This document shows positions 46,809 to 59,116 of a stretch of DNA of 64,000 nucleotides, piece by piece. The number at the start of each line of letters is the position of its first letter. Within the stretch, counting starts at the first letter, position 1. The stretch is from Cymodocea nodosa (taxonomy: Eukaryota > Streptophyta > Magnoliopsida > Alismatales > Cymodoceaceae). The notes under the pieces are model-generated. The model did not search any database. It saw only the letters and a program-made list of their open reading frames with translations, and was not told where the DNA came from. The stretch lies in assembly GCA_036874045.1 (NCBI GenBank), contig JAZBRI010000004.1, positions 6,510,001 through 6,574,000 on the forward strand, read 5' to 3'. Made by a program: the position numbers and the translations under genes.

Positions 46809-49800
46809 ATGGCAACGCTTGGGGACATCGCTGTGTCCGCCACATTCAACATTCTGTTCACGTTCCTGTTCTTCGTCGCCTTCGCCGTGCTACGGCTCCA
46901 GCCGGTCAACGACAGGGTCTACTTCCCCAAGTGGTACCTCAGAGGGATCCGATGCACCCCCACGCATTCCGGGGGTTTCGTCAACAAATTCCTCAATCTC
47001 GACTTCAGGACCTACCTCAGATTCTTGAACTGGATGCCCGCCGCTTTGAGGATGCCCCAGCTCGAGCTAATCGATCACGCTGGACTTGACTCCGCCATTT
47101 ACGTCCGAATCTATCTCCTTGGGCGAGTATTTCCTTTTTTATTCGTAACAAGACGTAGACACCAAACTTGAACATTGATACAGAATATATACCACCAGTC
47201 TTAACGATCTCAGTTGGTTCATTAAATTAAGTATAGCTTCTAACAATAACTACTACTTCCATACAATGTTATTATTATGCTTTAGCATGCCTTCTTCATT
47301 CCATTTAAAACTCAAAATACCACTGCTCAAACGTCATGCATACCAAGTCTTCTGATTCATAGACTCGTTAAAAATATCCAGATTGACAGTACATTCTTCT
47401 GATCGATGTCTTCCTCAATTTGCAGCTTGAAAATATTTGTGCCTATGTGTGCAGTTGCTTTTGGCGTCCTGGTTCCTGTTAATTGGACCGGGAAAGCCTT
47501 GAGAGACCAAAACAGGTTATCTTTCAGTGACATTGACAAGCTTTCTATATCCAACATTGCTCCTGGATCATATAGGTGTGTCTTGCATTGCGTATGGTCA
47601 GCTGTTCTTCCTTTCCATGATAGCATTTCATCAGAATGTTTCTATTACACTAAACAATAGACCTATCAGACTATACTATTACTACAAGGAAGACATTGAT
47701 CCGCAACCCGCAGCGGTGCAGCTACTTGATAGCTGTAGGATACAATTTCTAGAAACACATGAGTGCACATTTTATCCAGGGAAAATCACCCGTATGGGGT
47801 GATTCTTCAGGTAAAGAAAGTGGTCACCAAGCTGTTAGTAAAACTGGATTCAAGATCACCTTCAATCAAATATGTTATTTCATTTCTGAATGTTAAATTG
47901 TTAATATTTTAATTCTAATGATAAAAGACCGAAGGCCCAGTGAAACTAGTAGTGGCTTGTGTTATAATTTGCAGCAGACCCCATTCAATGATCACCTCAT
48001 GCATTAAAATGCTTGTTGTAAAACTAGAGAAATTTTTAAAATTTGAAACATTACAGTCCTTATAATTTCTTTTTTTTTTCTTCAGATTATGGGCCCATCT
48101 AGCGTCGGCTTATGTATTTACCTTTTGGACATTCTATGTTCTATACAAGGAATACAAGACCGTAGCATTGATGAGACTACATTTTCTTGCATCACAGCGT
48201 CGGCGTCCTGACCAGTTTACAGTACGTTTATTTATATTTATCTCAGAGTAGTTTATTTTCATCTTCCATCTTCTGAAAATTTGTTTTTATCCTTGATGCT
48301 ATGCGATTTCTTGGTTGGCATTGGAAACCATTAGACAAATCTAATTTCTCAAATCTCAAAAAAGGCTTTTGACTGATTTTACCTGTTTCAATACCTAGGA
48401 CCTACCAGGTTTTCAAATTATTGTGCCTCATACTTTAGTTGGCTGTGCATGCAGTTGCAATCATATTTTACATTTATATAGAGGCTTTGCATTTCAACAT
48501 GTTTGTCACAGTCAAATGCAAAATATGGTGGTCTTTGAGAACTTTGTACTTGTCATAAATCTTGCTCTACATAGGTGAAATATTTTATCAGATATTCATA
48601 TGCCTTGCATTCCTTGGCCAATGCTTGTCTCATGATTCTAGGTAATCGTGAGGAATGTTCCACCCGATCCAGATGAGTCCGTTAGTGAACATGTCAAACA
48701 TTTCTTTTGTGTGAATCATCCTGATCATTACGTCAGTCACCAGGTGGGAATTTTTTTCAGAACCATCCTATATGTAATTTTTTACTATATTTCTTATTTT
48801 TTTTATTCCAAATCAATGTTGAAGGTTGATTTAAAGATTTAGAAATTTAGAGTACTATAATATTATTATGTTTGAAGGGGAAAGCATATAAACAACTTTA
48901 CCGTGCCTTAATGGTACTTCTGTGTTGAGCCTGATATTGATTCTTTTGTTTGAGATTTGAGACTTTCAGCTTGCCAAATTGTCTTTTAAAGGCCCTGAAC
49001 CGATACTCAAAGAAATTATTTTATTTTTTCCCAAGCAACTACAATGGTATAAACTCTATGTTTACACATGCCATTGTAGGATTTTGTATTGTGACCTGCT
49101 CTCAAGGGTTTAGTATCCTGTTTGTGCTTTACTGTTCTGCAATTAAACGCAAACTTCTAATATGCAGTTTGATCCAATCTTGTTCATAAAATATATCCAA
49201 AAATAGTCTCTTATATCAAATACCAATGAACATTTTATAAACTTCCAAATTTACATAAATGATATTTAATAAATCTAATCTTCTAGTTCTTTTAAGATTA
49301 TTAATCTTTTGATTAGAAAATAAAAGGTCAGCAAGATAAGAATCATCCAATGCATATCTATAACTACAAAATAACATTAATTGAAAGAACATAACTCGCT
49401 TAAAAGGATTTATATAAATAATAATGAAACTTAGATTATAATACATCTCCATGCTTCCACATTCATAATCTTCAGTGATGTAGCTTATTTTCTGGTTTGT
49501 CGTGTCCAAGATACACATCATTCATTTTATTTCAGGTTGTATGCAATGCCAACAAGCTTGCCAAGTTGGTTGAGAAAAAGAAAACTGCACGGAATTGGCT
49601 TGTTTACTACCAAAATAAGCATGAAAAAAATCCATCAAAACGGCCATATACCAAGGTACTTATTAATCTATGAAATGTTTTTAGACCATTATTTAATTTA
49701 CTTTGTTATGTACCTACTATATTTTCATTGTTCGGTTAAAGTTTAGAAGCTTATACATTGAAATTTTGCTAACAACTATCTATAAATTGCACCCTTTTCG

Positions 49801-52800
49801 TTAAATTCAATTTACTTTATAATATATTCTGAATTTCCTGATTTTAAAAAATCTGTGCTAAAAGATAGTTATTATTTCTTCCTTTACTAATGTTATTTAC
49901 TGACAAATTGCCATCTGACAAGCATGTACTTACATGTAGACAGGCTTCTTAGGTCTTTGGGGAAAACGTGTGGATGCAATCGAGTACTATGGTACTGTCA
50001 TTGACAAGTTAACACAAGAAGTAAGGTGCTTCACATTGTTTTGAAGTTGTGCAATGAGTGGCAATTTCTATGGATATGGCCTTTTCTTTTTCTTCTTTAG
50101 TTTTCCAAAGACCACGTTTTCTGGTTTTGGCATTTAAGGAATATTATGTTTGTTTATTATGTCAACGTTCTTTCTGGTTTTCTGAATATTACTGGGTTTT
50201 TTATTCAGTTTGTTTCCTACCATTGGCGATTAAAGGGGCATCGGTTCTACAAATAGTTTCCTGTCTTTTGAAATGGTGCATCACATGAGCTGGTGCTCCT
50301 TATTTTTTTGAAAGTAAAATCTGTTTCAGTTCGGAACTGGGGATGTGTGAATAGTGGCAGAGCCAGAATTTTTTGAGACATGGGCACTATATGTGTGAAA
50401 TGAACCACTCTCAGTTAAATTCTAAAAGCTTTTAAGAAAATCAATTGGAATATTGATCTTGCAAAATACTTGTTATTCATGAAAATCCAAATTGTGTATT
50501 AAATAGTATACTAAATGTTTCAATTTTTATGAGACAAAAAAAACTAAGAATAAGTTAAGCAAATTTATCAATCATCTTTATCAAGATGCACAAATGTATC
50601 ACTTAGATAAAGTTTTACAATATAAAGAAATAACTTCGTGCTATTTTTTGTTGAAACAACCATATGTAAAAACATTCAAAAAAAGAAAAACATTAAACCA
50701 GCTCATAGATCAACTATTCATGTAAAATAAAAAATAATTAAATAAGCATAGCCAAAGATTCAACCAAATAACTTACCTCAAGTATGGAGAGGAGAGCAGA
50801 ATAGAGATGCTACTTGACATAAAATAAATGAGTTTGTGAAAGTTGTGTAGGGACTAGTGAGATGAGTCATAAAATGGATCAATGGATGTGCAATTTTTGA
50901 AATAATTTTTTATTGATAACTAATGGAAAAAACCAAACAAGATACAAGAACTTTCTATTCTCAAAAAATGAATTTTATGTGTATTTTTTTTTTTTTTCTC
51001 CAAATTTGACCCAGGGCACATGCTCTGTACTAGTGAAAGTGACTCTTCCCTTGGGTGTGAAGGAGGTGGCCCAATTAAATCTTCATACTCGTTTTATGAT
51101 AATATGTATACCTTGTATTCTTCGTTCCTGTCATTTGATGCATGCTAATCAAATTTGCAGTGTCATTGTTGGAAAACACATGAAAATTGTATTGCTTTCA
51201 CTTTTTAGTTAATATAGCTTTTCATATAACCTGTAAAGATCAGCATCAAATTTTCAGTGGAATGACTTCAAAAAAGGTGGCCCATCCTAATGACTAAATC
51301 AAGTTTTTAGCACCCAGTCAGTAGGTTAAATTGTATAGGAGCAACCGATAATGTTGATCATGGTTATGAAGAGCCTAGATAAGGACATAAAGCAATTTAA
51401 ATCTACAAAATAAGGATAATCTTTTCAAAAAAAACTAGGCATAGATTCTGATGGTTTAATAATAAGTTACATAAGTCAGAGTTCCTTATAGAAATAGCAT
51501 TGTCAAAATATTTGATTTTTACACATATTTACACAATAGTTGTCAATATTTGCCAAAGAATAATCTTATCTGATAAGATTTTTCCTAAATCCTTTTCAAA
51601 AAATTATCTGCACAGGAAGTTAAAGAAAGGGAAAAAGTTATCAGCGATCCAAAAATGGTAATGCCAGTTGCATTTGTTTCCTTCAAAACTCGCTGGGGTG
51701 CAGCTGTTTGTGCTCAAACTCAACAATCAAGTAATCCTACACTATGGCTAACAGATTGGGCCCCGGAGCCTCGAGATGTGTATTGGTCTAATCTTGCAAT
51801 CCCTTTTGTTGAACTAACAGTTCGGAGGATAGGAATGACAGTGGCACTCTTCTTTCTTACATTCTTCTTCATGATTCCTATTTTATTTGTTCAGTCTCTT
51901 GCAAATCTCGAAGGCATCGAGAGGGTTATGCCTTTCTTAAAACCCATCATAGAAACGTGAGTATTTTTTGCTTATTTGATGAAGATGAATTATTAATAAT
52001 ATTATTAGTTATTTAAATTTCTTTATTTTCTTTGTGATGATTATAATATGTGAGTTTCACATGCCTCAACCCTCGACTGTCATCTATGTAATTTTGTAAA
52101 ATTTATTTTAATCACAACATATACATATATCAACGAGCTGAAATAGAAATATATTCACAGTTATGTGCCAAAATAAAACTAAATATTTATGATGGTAAAT
52201 GAATTTTATCCTGTCGATTTTGTGCCAGTTTGGTCACTTGTGGAACAAGAACGATCTTATTGTCCCAAATTTCAATTCATTGATTATTAGTTGTTATCTT
52301 GTGATAATGTTTGATGTAAAGCTGAATTTTTTTTTTGTTAAAAGTATAAGATGCTCCCTTAGTTCTTGTCTTGAGGCCCTTAAAGGATAGAAAACACTTC
52401 CTGCTTTATAGAAAACAGAGAAAAGGTAGCATAAATGATGACAGGAAGAAAATCCAGTAGTTTGTTATGCATATACAAAAAAGGAACAAATTTTTAGTGC
52501 TTTGTCTTGCTGAGTTATCATAGTTGATATAGCTCTTGTTTGTCCTGTTCAATGGTATAATAATTACCTTACACTTGACAACTTTCTCATAATAGCTTTT
52601 CCTAAATGCTGCTCCAGGAAGGTCATCAAGTCTTTTGTACAAGGCTTTCTTCCAGGAATCATGCTAAAGATATTCCTCATATTGCTGCCAACTATACTCA
52701 TGACCATGTCCAAGATAGAAGGTTTCATATCATTATCAAGATTAGAGAGGAGATCCGCTGCAAAGTACCACCTCTTTTTGTTGGTTAATGTGTTTCTTGG

Positions 52801-55125
52801 AAGCATAATCACAGGAACTGCATTCCAGCAACTTAACAGTTTTATCGATGATTCTGCAGCAAAGTGAGTTTTTTTGTGTCTTTTGGATATCTTGAAACAT
52901 TTATTTTTTAGGAACTACGTTTGATGATACAACATTTGGGAAATTTATGATACACATTACAAACATGGTTAATGAAGATTTTATTTAGAGTTCATAAATA
53001 TTTTTAATGCATAATGAAGAAATGAACACATTATCGAGTTGTATAGACTGCAGAAATTAAGTTTAAGATGAAATCATCAAAAGTGTTCATGTTATCTGTT
53101 ACATACTTGTAATACCGATAATTAAAGGAAGTTCAAATACGTCAATATTCCCCAAAAAGGAAAAAGCATTGGATACAATTAGAGATGGCTGGATATATAT
53201 ATATATGCTGATTTACATCTTTGGCTACTTTGATATGATAGATTTCCTTCTGTACATATATCAAAATACATTTGCCAATATGTGTTTGAAAAAGAATTTT
53301 TTACCTACTCAAATCATCGATACTAGAATCTTCAATTCTTTTGCAGAATACCAATTACCATTGGTCAATCCATTCCAATGAAAGCAACGTTTTTTATCAC
53401 ATATATCATGGTTGATGGATGGGCAGGAGTTTCTGCAGAAATCATTCGCTTGAAGCCATTGGTTGTATATCATCTAAAAAATACATTTTTAGTTAAAACT
53501 GAGCAGGACAGGCAAGAAGCAATGGACCCAGGAAGCCTAACATTCGCCTGTTCTGAACCTCGTATACAGCTATACTTTTTGCTTGGGCTTGTTTATTCAG
53601 TGGTCACTCCTGTGCTGCTTCCATTTATCGTAGTCTTCTTTGCATTGTCATATGTTGTTTTCCGTCATCAGGTGGGTATGTTATTTATAGATTGCAATTT
53701 GAATTTATAATTATCAATTTTCCTATATAATTTTATCTTTATTTTTTTCTCGAGGATTTTCGATATGCACCAATGTATCTCGACTATTTACTGGAAATAA
53801 TTTGTTATTTTTTACCGAAAAATCAAAGATAATATTATTGTAACCAACCTTTAGGCATAAGTGGTTCGTATCCTACTTCAAATCCAACAGGCACAGAATG
53901 AGAAACTGAAGTTGATATGGTAGTAAGTCTAGATTTTGGTTTACCACTTATTCACTATAATTTAGGAAAGGCAGGCCTAAAGTTGGGCTATTATGATATT
54001 CTCTATTTGAAAAGTTGACTTGCTCGTAAGAGTCCATATTGAGATTAATGAGGTTCTCTCTACATTCCTTGACATAACTAGTGATGTGGGATTCTAGAGA
54101 TAAGTCTTATTTCTTGAATATGGTAGTGCCTAGGTCCAACACTTCTATGTTCTATTACAATGTGTAACATCTAAACTTAACCATCACATGTCAATCTTAA
54201 ATCTAAGAATTGGATAAAAAATGGAGAGTTGATGCTAGCTTTTGTTAAGTGTATTCATTTTGTTGATCTATACATGTATTGAGATACAATTTAGATGCTA
54301 GAATTATTGTGGTTGTGTTTGAATTTTTTATTTGAAGAATAGTTGTATCTCTTGGAATTATATTTAGTGTTTAAGCAGTGTCCATAGAAGTTTTATGGTT
54401 AAGTTTTAAATTTCAACACCGATGTTTTGGAATTGATGGTTTAAAGCTGTGGAAGTATTGGTATACATCAAAAACTGCAGCTTCGTTTTCTTATAATCAA
54501 TTGTGTGGGCAGGGGTGAGATGTAGCGTTAGATTTGAGTATAACTGATCTCCTAATGCCACATCGTGTTTTTCCTGTGGTAGATCATTAATGTATACAAC
54601 CAAGAATACGAGAGTGGAGGGGCATTCTGGCCTGACATACATGGGCGTCTAATATCCGCATTGCTAATATCACAGCTTCTGCTGATGGGACTGTTGACCA
54701 CCAAAAAGGCGGCCCAATCTTCACCGTTCCTTATTTTTCTGATGATATTGACCATTTGGTTCCACCTACTCTGCAAGGGTCGGTTTGAAGCGATATTTGT
54801 GAAATTCCCCCTGCAGGTTAGTTGGTAGTGCACAGCCTATGCATGCTCTGCTTCTCCTGTTGAATACCAATACAACCACCACATCCGAGCTCAAAGAAAT
54901 TGGAAATTTTCGTCACAGGATGCGATGGTGAAGGACACTTTAGAACGCGCAACGGAGCCTACTTTCGATTTGAAGCGGTACCTACAGAATGCATATGTAC
55001 ACCCAGTATTTAAGGACGAAGACATCGACCGTGGTCGTATCGTTGATGAGGAAGAAGGCGATTTTGTGGTCGCAACGAAACGATCGTCCCGCAAGGGGCA
55101 CGGGAATTTCACGGTCCCAGACTGA
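46809..55125 (+). CDS. OSCA1: OSCA/CSC1-like hyperosmolality-gated calcium-permeable channel
   Basis: Eleven exons encode 751 residues: 46809-47122, 47426-47575, 48086-48221, 48642-48743, 49536-49655, 49940-50020, 51616-51956, 52618-52863, 53347-53671, 54583-54816, 54919-55125. The start MATLGDIAVSATFNILFTF opens the first membrane helix. Then come the late-exocytosis N-terminal segment (VNDRVYFPKWYLRG), two more helices, a cytosolic RNA-recognition-like domain (VIVRNVPPDPDESV...), and the DUF221/RSN1_7TM core with APEPRDVYWSNLAIPF, PITIGQSIPMKATFFITYIMVDGWAG and INVYNQEYESGGAFWP. The short C-tail is charged. OSCA1 proteins are plasma-membrane mechano/osmosensitive cation channels of about 770 residues, and the length fits. 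Intron 1 has a GC donor (TTGG|GCGAGT), which is the only join that keeps the conserved frame (IYLLGLKIFVP). Confidence 0.93.
50340..51050. repeat. Unclassified interspersed-repeat-like block in OSCA intron 6
   Basis: The 1.6-kb intron 6 contains a block that starts with a 'GTGGCAGAGCCAGAATTTTTTGAG' type phrase common at the ends of plant dispersed repeats. It ends near a GGGCACATGCTCTG segment. No coding domain is seen, and the boundaries and family are uncertain. Confidence 0.25.
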
Positions 55126-55699
55126 AAGTTATTATATATGCATGTTTTCCTTGCGTTGGGTTTGGATGATCTGGTGGTGACAAGAAAATTAAGAAGAACC
55201 AAGCCGGTTTAGAAGATCTGACCGTGTTTGCTAACTACGCTTTCTTTGGTTTATGAACTTTACGTCAAAATTCTCGACTTTTAAATTGAAAATGTGACAG
55301 TACGTCTTGCCTGGCCTTCTTCCCTAGCCCCCATCTCTCTCCCTCCCAGTCCACCTGCGAAAATACAAAATTTAGCAGAAAATATAATTATTTCTTAAAG
55401 AGATAGGAGGTGGTTTTAATTAAGCTAATTAAACAACCCCTGACCACCACTGGCGAAAATATTTCCTGCAGCGGCGACCGAGCCGAAAAAGCGGGTAGGA
55501 CGGGCGCAGCATTCGTTCTTCCTCCTCTCCTTTCCCACTCCCATCCAAACCCTAGCAGTACGTAAATCACAGACCATTCTCATCATCTCTCTCTCTCTCT
55601 TTCATTCTGTGCTCGCGCGCGCGCGCTCTGTTTTGGTAGTGATCGCTCTGCTTCCCATTTATTTATGTATCCCTTCTTTTCTTCGCAGACTGGACTGGT
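55126..55699. promoter_or_regulatory. Region between OSCA stop and bHLH start
   Basis: Contains the OSCA 3' UTR and the bHLH promoter/leader, with a (CT)n tract (about 55586-55602) and an alternating (GC)n tract (55613-55626). A splice-acceptor-like TTCTTCGCAG at about 55688 lies 10 bases before the bHLH ATG, so the bHLH leader may contain an intron. Confidence 0.5.
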
Positions 55700-58537
55700 A
55701 TGGAAGGAGGAGGGAATGACTCGTTCTGTTCCGACCGATCTGCTCCTGCGCCACCGCCAGCCGTCGCTGCCGGTGGAAGCCTCAACCGCATCAGGACCGA
55801 TGCCTCGCGTGCATGCCCGCGCTTTCTGCCCCACATCCAACTTGACCTTGCCCACCCTGATTTACTACCTCCTCCAACCCGGATGCCACTCCGTTCGAGT
55901 CCCCCTCATGCCGCTCCCATGCCGCTGGTTCTTGCGCTATCTGCCTCTTCTTCCGTTGCAGCTGGTACGCACGCAACCCGCGGGTTCCACGACGAATGCT
56001 CCACTGAACCGGCGGTAACAGCACTTCCCAACTTCAAAACTTCATCTCGTCCTCCCTTCTGTTGCTTACAATGCGTCCGCTCTTTCTGCCATTCAAAGAA
56101 ATGCAACGAACAGCGGCCACAGATTGGATGGTCAGTGTCCCACACCGGACAAGGAACGCACCCAAGCAAAGGAAAACGTGTTATGGTACCGCTACCGCTT
56201 TAGGGTTCTTCCTTTCCTTTATGGACAACCCAGATTGCGATTGCGATTCACGTTAGGCAAGCGATTTTTTCCGACAGGATCACGCATTCGCAAATCACTG
56301 TGATGCGGCCCTCCCTCTTTTCGCAGCAGGAATCGATGTGCCAGCTAGGAGTTCCAATGCGGTCAGCATTCCAATCACCGCTTGTTGTGTAAGCCTTCCG
56401 TCTATTCGTGTAGCCCCCCCAAAAGAAAAGGTACTTGCCCCTCCTGCCTCTTGAGAAGTAATGCAAACCCAGCAATGGGTGTGACAAAATTATATTGCAA
56501 ACTGTTGGCCCAACATCGTGCCGTGCAGCACAAACCTTATGCAAGTCTCAGATTTCCAATGCCCACTGTATGTATATAAGGAAGGATGTTTTCTAATCTG
56601 GATGTTTTGTCAACGACAGAGTCGCAGGAAGAAGATTTGTGAAGGACTCAAAGCATTGAAGGAAAGTGCTCCCAGTCCTCGTAAGGTCTGATTCGTATAA
56701 TAATTAACCAGCTTCATCCCCAGTGTGATCGCTGGGATCTTTTTTCTTTCTTTCAGATTTTCAGTATTCCAATGGAGATCATATAATAGAAACATTACTC
56801 TTCTCCCAAGTAGACATGCTTATGCACAACAAACTCATGAACGTGAAGACATGTACCAGCCCATAGGAAAGACTGAAAATTCAGTCCAAGATTTTCAAAA
56901 AAAATAAAAAATGTATACAGTATATTCGTTGGGAAAAGTTGGTTATTTTTAATTGCACCCATAAACAATGGAGTTAGTTAGTTTCCAAGAAAAAATGCTA
57001 ATTTAGTTTACTCGAGCTTGAATCCAGTGAAATTCCTCAAATAAAAAAAATTAGCAAATTTGAATTTTTTTTATTTCCTTCATGACTAAAGCTTGGTTAT
57101 CTTCCCTTTCATAAGAACATCATTTATTTACATATTTTTGACTTCGAGGTCATCATAGTTTTGTGTTTAAAAATAATTTCTTCAAATAACATGGTTTGAA
57201 ACATTAACTACTCTCTTAACTAGGTGCCTAGGTTTTACCAATTTTGTGTTCTACCAAAAACCTTTACGTCATAAAGAGATTACAGAAGTTTTCAAAAGCA
57301 TGGTATCATGGAGCAAAATTCCAGGAAGAATCCTGGCTTGCTCCTTGAGAAGATGTACCATAGGACTTAGGTAGTTAGGCTGCACAGGGTGGTAAGTTCC
57401 TTTATTCTTTTATTTTATTATGTTCTAACGTTCTAGTCAGATGCTAATAATATTCATGGGTTATTCATGATTTATCATGATGTCAATCCATTGATAACAA
57501 TCATAACATTCTCTCTCTATATATATATTCAAATCCCCAAAAGTTTCACGGTCTTGTTTGTATTTGATCACAGGCATTCACATGTTTCATAATCTGTAGG
57601 GTACCAAAGAATCTTCCCTGGATGATGTCATTGATTACATTAAGTTTCTGAAGCTGCAAGTTAAGGTGCGTGCTTCAATCGACTTTGTTTTAAGTAATCA
57701 TCTATTCTGGGCTTGCATCTTTTTATGTCTGTAAATGAATCTACAAGCCTCTGATCTCTGTTGAGCATTTAGCATTCCCTTCAACAAATGAAACCATTTT
57801 TCCCAAAATATATTATATTGTAAAAGTACTAAAGTTGGGTATTTTGTTCAATCCTGCAGGTTTTGAGCCAGACTAGGTTAGGTGGAGAGCCCACTTCTAA
57901 TGATCTGTTATATCTTGAGGTAACAATTGCAGTTTGTGGCCTTTAAATGACTTAATTTGATCATTGACCCTCTTAAATACATACATTACCGTTAGCTCGA
58001 TCGTGTTGAGCTTGTAAATAAATATTGATGACGTTTTTTCTGCGCAACACATTTGTTTCCTCCTTATTACATTACTCGAAGGAGTGGTTTCGATGAGATA
58101 GTCTTATGTCAGTGAAATTTAAAATAAAATATGGATCAATATATAGATGGATTTGTCGATCCATAGTCGGTTGGTTGGTTTTGGGTTGAATGTTAATGAT
58201 GTATTCAACATAGTAACATAACGAAGATGAAGAAACCTGTGCACAGTTAGTTGATCCTTGTAGGAGGACATAACTTAAGGTGGTGACATGTAGTTAAAGA
58301 TTTCCCATGTTGCCGTTATAATTTGACTTGACAAGACCGTGGAACACGGATCTGAAATGTGGTGCGCAGGGTTTCGGGCACTATCTTGCTCATCAACAGC
58401 TGGGGAGCGATCCTCTCGAGGAGATTGTGGAACAGCTAATGGATGCAAGCATGCCCGCCATGATCCAGTTCCTGGAGCACAAGGGGCTGGCAATCCTGCC
58501 CATGGCCCTGGCCGGCGATCTTGTCGAGTCGGACTAG
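55700..58537 (+). CDS. Atypical bHLH protein, subfamily XI (UNE12/LRL-like) with altered basic region
   Basis: Five exons encode about 279 residues: 55700-56179, 56620-56685, 57600-57665, 57860-57919, 58370-58537. Exons 2-5 join in phase 0. They give SRRKKICEGLKALKESAP, then SLDDVIDYIKFLKLQVK (helix 2), VLSQTRLGGEP and a C-terminal IEQ-like helix block ending FLEHKGLAILPMALAGDLVESD. These features and splice points match the UNE12/LRL bHLH group. The end of exon 1 (GQGTHPSKGKR) aligns with the family's GQATDPHSIAER, but the His is missing and the key Glu is Lys, so E-box binding is doubtful. I end exon 1 at 56179 by this alignment; a donor at 56186 would add two residues. The rest of exon 1 is Pro/Ser/Arg-rich and unlike known members, so its start and frame are the least certain part. 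Confidence 0.7.
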
Positions 58538-58684
58538 TTAATGTAAAGCAACAGACGTGTTGTCGAACGCAAGCTAAAATTTTCGATCGAGTTTACAGTT
58601 TGCATGCTAGCCAATGTAAAAAACCGTAAGTAAGAGGTAGAGCATGCTGTTTGGATAGATGAGACAAGAGGGGAGGGAAACTAG
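58538..58684. other. Short convergent intergenic interval
   Basis: Only 147 bases separate the bHLH stop (+) and the LTP-like stop (-), so the two 3' UTRs probably overlap. Confidence 0.6.
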
Positions 58685-59116
58685 CTAGATGGCGGCGCAT
58701 TCGTAAGTGATTTGGCACGTGTCACCGACGGCGACGGAAATGTTGTGGGTGGGCCTGGTGAGGAACTTGGGGAGACGGACGAGGATTTGGCAGACGCAGA
58801 CGCTGTCCAGCTGGGTGAGCCACCAGCAGCACTCCTCGTTGAGGTGGTTGTGGTGGCGGTGCCGCCGATGCCCACCACCCTCGTCGTTGCGAAGAGTGTG
58901 GACGGTGGTGCTTTGGGGTTGGTGGTCGTCCGGGGCCTTGCGATGATCTCTCCTGACCGGGAGCGCGGAGCATGCCTGAGTTGCGAGGGAGAGCTGGGTG
59001 GCACACATGGCCGGGGTTTGCGACACCGTCATCCTGGGGACCCATGCCGCCAATACTAATGATAATACTAATAACAGTACTGGTGGTGGTGGTGGTGGTG
59101 GTGGGAGGATCGCCAT
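58685..59116 (-). CDS. Secreted eight-cysteine (LTP/protease-inhibitor/2S-albumin type) protein
   Basis: A single frame of 143 residues. After MAILP and a proline run, a hydrophobic stretch (about residues 13-25, VLLLVLSLVLAAW) looks like a signal peptide. The mature part has exactly the eight-cysteine order C-C-CC-CxC-C-C: Cys in MCATQ and ACSAL, the pair in EECCWW, CVC, then GDTC and YEC. This is the hallmark of the bifunctional inhibitor/lipid-transfer superfamily, which binds lipids or acts at the cell wall. The spacing between the second Cys and the CC pair is about 45 residues and His/Arg-rich, much longer than the usual 13-20, so an unrecognised short intron or an insertion is possible. 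The ligand cannot be inferred. It converges with the bHLH gene. Confidence 0.65.
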   Translation of the reverse strand: MAILPPPPPPPPVLLLVLSLVLAAWVPRMTVSQTPAMCATQLSLATQACSALPVRRDHRKAPDDHQPQSTTVHTLRNDEGGGHRRHRHHNHLNEECCWWLTQLDSVCVCQILVRLPKFLTRPTHNISVAVGDTCQITYECAAI

